Notes under the pieces: generated by a model
Databases searched by the model: none
Seen by the model: only the letters and a program-made list of their open reading frames with translations
What the model was told of the DNA's origin: nothing
NCBI GenBank assembly: GCA_012511315.1
Contig: JAAZGI010000095.1
Coordinates: 1-7,575, forward strand
Origin: Clostridium sp.
GTDB lineage: Bacteria; Bacillota; Clostridia; Clostridiales; Clostridiaceae
Length of the DNA: 7,575 nucleotides
Reading direction: 5' to 3'
In this document: positions 6,764 to 7,575 of the stretch, piece after piece
Numbering within the stretch: position 1 is the first letter of the stretch
Layout: every line of letters begins with the position of its first letter
Translations under genes and position numbers: made by a program

Positions 6764-6769
6764 TTTCCT

Positions 6770-7575
6770 ATGAAAATTTCTCTTCTTCTCTACCTAGTCT
6801 GTGCTGGACTTTTACTCTCAGGCTGTGATATAAATTTACCCAATCCCCTTCACCTAGATAATCCTAAGTCAACCCAATCCATAGAGACTGCTTTGAGCGA
6901 TTCAAAAAGTACACTTCCAGTAAATATCTTTCCTTCCACAAATCCGCATACCAACTCTTCGAAACTTTCATCTTCTTTTACTTTAGAAAGTGACTTGTTC
7001 TCCTTCCCACAAACGGGCATTATTAGTGAGTCTAGTGAATACCTTCCAGGAAACCCTAAATCGCATTCCACAAAGCCAGTGGCCCGTGATCTATCTTTAA
7101 TTATTGATAACACTCGTGAGGAAGACGAAGTCTACCGTCCTGTGTTCGCAGAATATATGAAATCTAATTATCCTGAGCACACATTTCGAATAGTTAATAT
7201 AACAAACTTCCAACAAAACGGTACTACCTATAAAAAAGCTCAAGCATATGCCGCTGAAAGCATTGATACTTCCATGCTCCTCTACTATGACGGAACCGAT
7301 ATTTTTGATAGCTTCTACCAAGATGTTATTTTAAGACAAAACACAATGAACCGCTGGCGAAGAGACTTTCGCCAACTTCTTGATCCGCTAACCCGTGAGA
7401 TTATACCTTTAAGGTCAATGAATTTTGATGTCTCTTATAGTCTATTTGAGGAAAATATCGCTAAAATCCATCTTGATGAATCATTCAATCCAGATTCTGA
7501 TGATTATCAACGAGCTTTAATTTTATTTATCCAAAGAGATGGTCTTGGTTTAGATGAAACCGTCGCTTTCGCAGC
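6770..7575 (+). CDS. uncharacterised secreted lipoprotein (right-truncated)
   Basis: An open frame of 268 codons runs off the right edge. The N-terminus is a compact lipoprotein signal: MK, a hydrophobic stretch (residues 3-16) and the lipobox LSGC, so Cys19 should be lipidated and the protein held on the outer face of the membrane. Residues 20-105 are rich in Ser, Thr, Pro and Asn and look like a flexible tether. A folded domain then seems to begin: LSLIID (108-113), a likely helix EEDEVYRPVFAEYMKSNYP (117-135) and a strand HTFRIVNI (137-144). SMLLYYDG (168-175) and FRQLLDPL (200-207) follow. This order loosely recalls the N-terminal lobe of type 1 extracellular solute-binding proteins, but I do not recognise the family and the function is unknown. 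It is divergent from gcvT across a 512-base spacer, with no clear functional link. Confidence 0.85.
   Translation, partial: MKISLLLYLVCAGLLLSGCDINLPNPLHLDNPKSTQSIETALSDSKSTLPVNIFPSTNPHTNSSKLSSSFTLESDLFSFPQTGIISESSEYLPGNPKSHSTKPVARDLSLIIDNTREEDEVYRPVFAEYMKSNYPEHTFRIVNITNFQQNGTTYKKAQAYAAESIDTSMLLYYDGTDIFDSFYQDVILRQNTMNRWRRDFRQLLDPLTREIIPLRSMNFDVSYSLFEENIAKIHLDESFNPDSDDYQRALILFIQRDGLGLDETVAFA

Larger units (their letters stand above)
6337..6769. other. AT-rich divergent intergenic region
   Basis: There is no credible gene here. Four copies of TTAACAA occur in either orientation (6337-6343, 6383-6389, 6449-6455, 6563-6569). A 19-base palindrome with 8-bp arms, AAATTTAA-TAT-TTAAATTT, lies at 6479-6497. 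A weak 6-bp stem (6519-6524 with 6532-6537) is followed closely by a T-run, but no gene upstream of it on the plus strand needs a terminator. An imperfect dyad GAATACGTTTTC lies at 6691-6702. I found none of the conserved blocks of a glycine riboswitch on the minus strand. The region probably carries control sites for both divergent genes. Confidence 0.6.

Noticed and set aside
6850..7321. Two minus-strand open frames opposite the lipoprotein gene
   Set aside because: The plus-strand frame has a ribosome binding site, a clear lipobox signal peptide and continuous coding over 268 codons; the antisense frames have none of these.

Overview
The window is dominated by one complete, intact glycine cleavage operon on the minus strand: gcvT, gcvH, gcvPA, gcvPB, then a lipoamide dehydrogenase gene (lpdA). 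A divergent, right-truncated lipoprotein gene lies on the plus strand. The split P-protein (separate alpha and beta subunit genes), strong GGAGG-type ribosome binding sites, AT-rich DNA, a TTG start and a Gram-positive-style lipoprotein signal point to a low-GC Firmicute. The T-H-PA-PB-Lpd gene order suggests a member of the Clostridia (inference; no marker gene is present).

Layout, left to right. Bases 1-363 hold no convincing complete gene; a 25-codon open stretch at the left edge could be the 3' end of a plus-strand gene. A strong intrinsic terminator (364-396) closes the operon. Then, read right to left on the minus strand: lpdA (416-1795), gcvPB (1832-3352), gcvPA (3353-4693), gcvH (4697-5080), an 88-base spacer with a possible internal promoter, and gcvT (5169-6257). 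Bases 6258-6769 form a long AT-rich divergent spacer. It holds a good sigma-A-type promoter for gcvT (TTGGCA-17-TATAAT), a 7-bp dyad centred on its -10 box, repeated TTAACAA motifs and an AT palindrome. The lipoprotein gene starts at 6770 and leaves the window.

Together the enzymes convert glycine and tetrahydrofolate to CO2, ammonia, methylene-tetrahydrofolate and reduced cofactor, or run in reverse as glycine synthase. GcvPA/GcvPB decarboxylate glycine on PLP, the lipoyl arm of GcvH carries the aminomethyl group, GcvT releases ammonia and loads folate, and Lpd reoxidises the dihydrolipoyl arm. H-PA-PB are packed so tightly that the ribosome binding sites of gcvPA and gcvPB lie inside the preceding gene.

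The most notable point is Lpd. Its dinucleotide-binding motif is GxSxxA instead of GxGxxG, the acidic residue typical of NAD enzymes is replaced, and arginines follow where glutathione reductase binds the NADP 2'-phosphate. This predicts an NADP(H)-linked glycine cleavage system. Second, no glycine riboswitch is visible upstream of gcvT; the dyad over the promoter suggests control by a DNA-binding protein. I see no wholly undescribed multi-gene system here.
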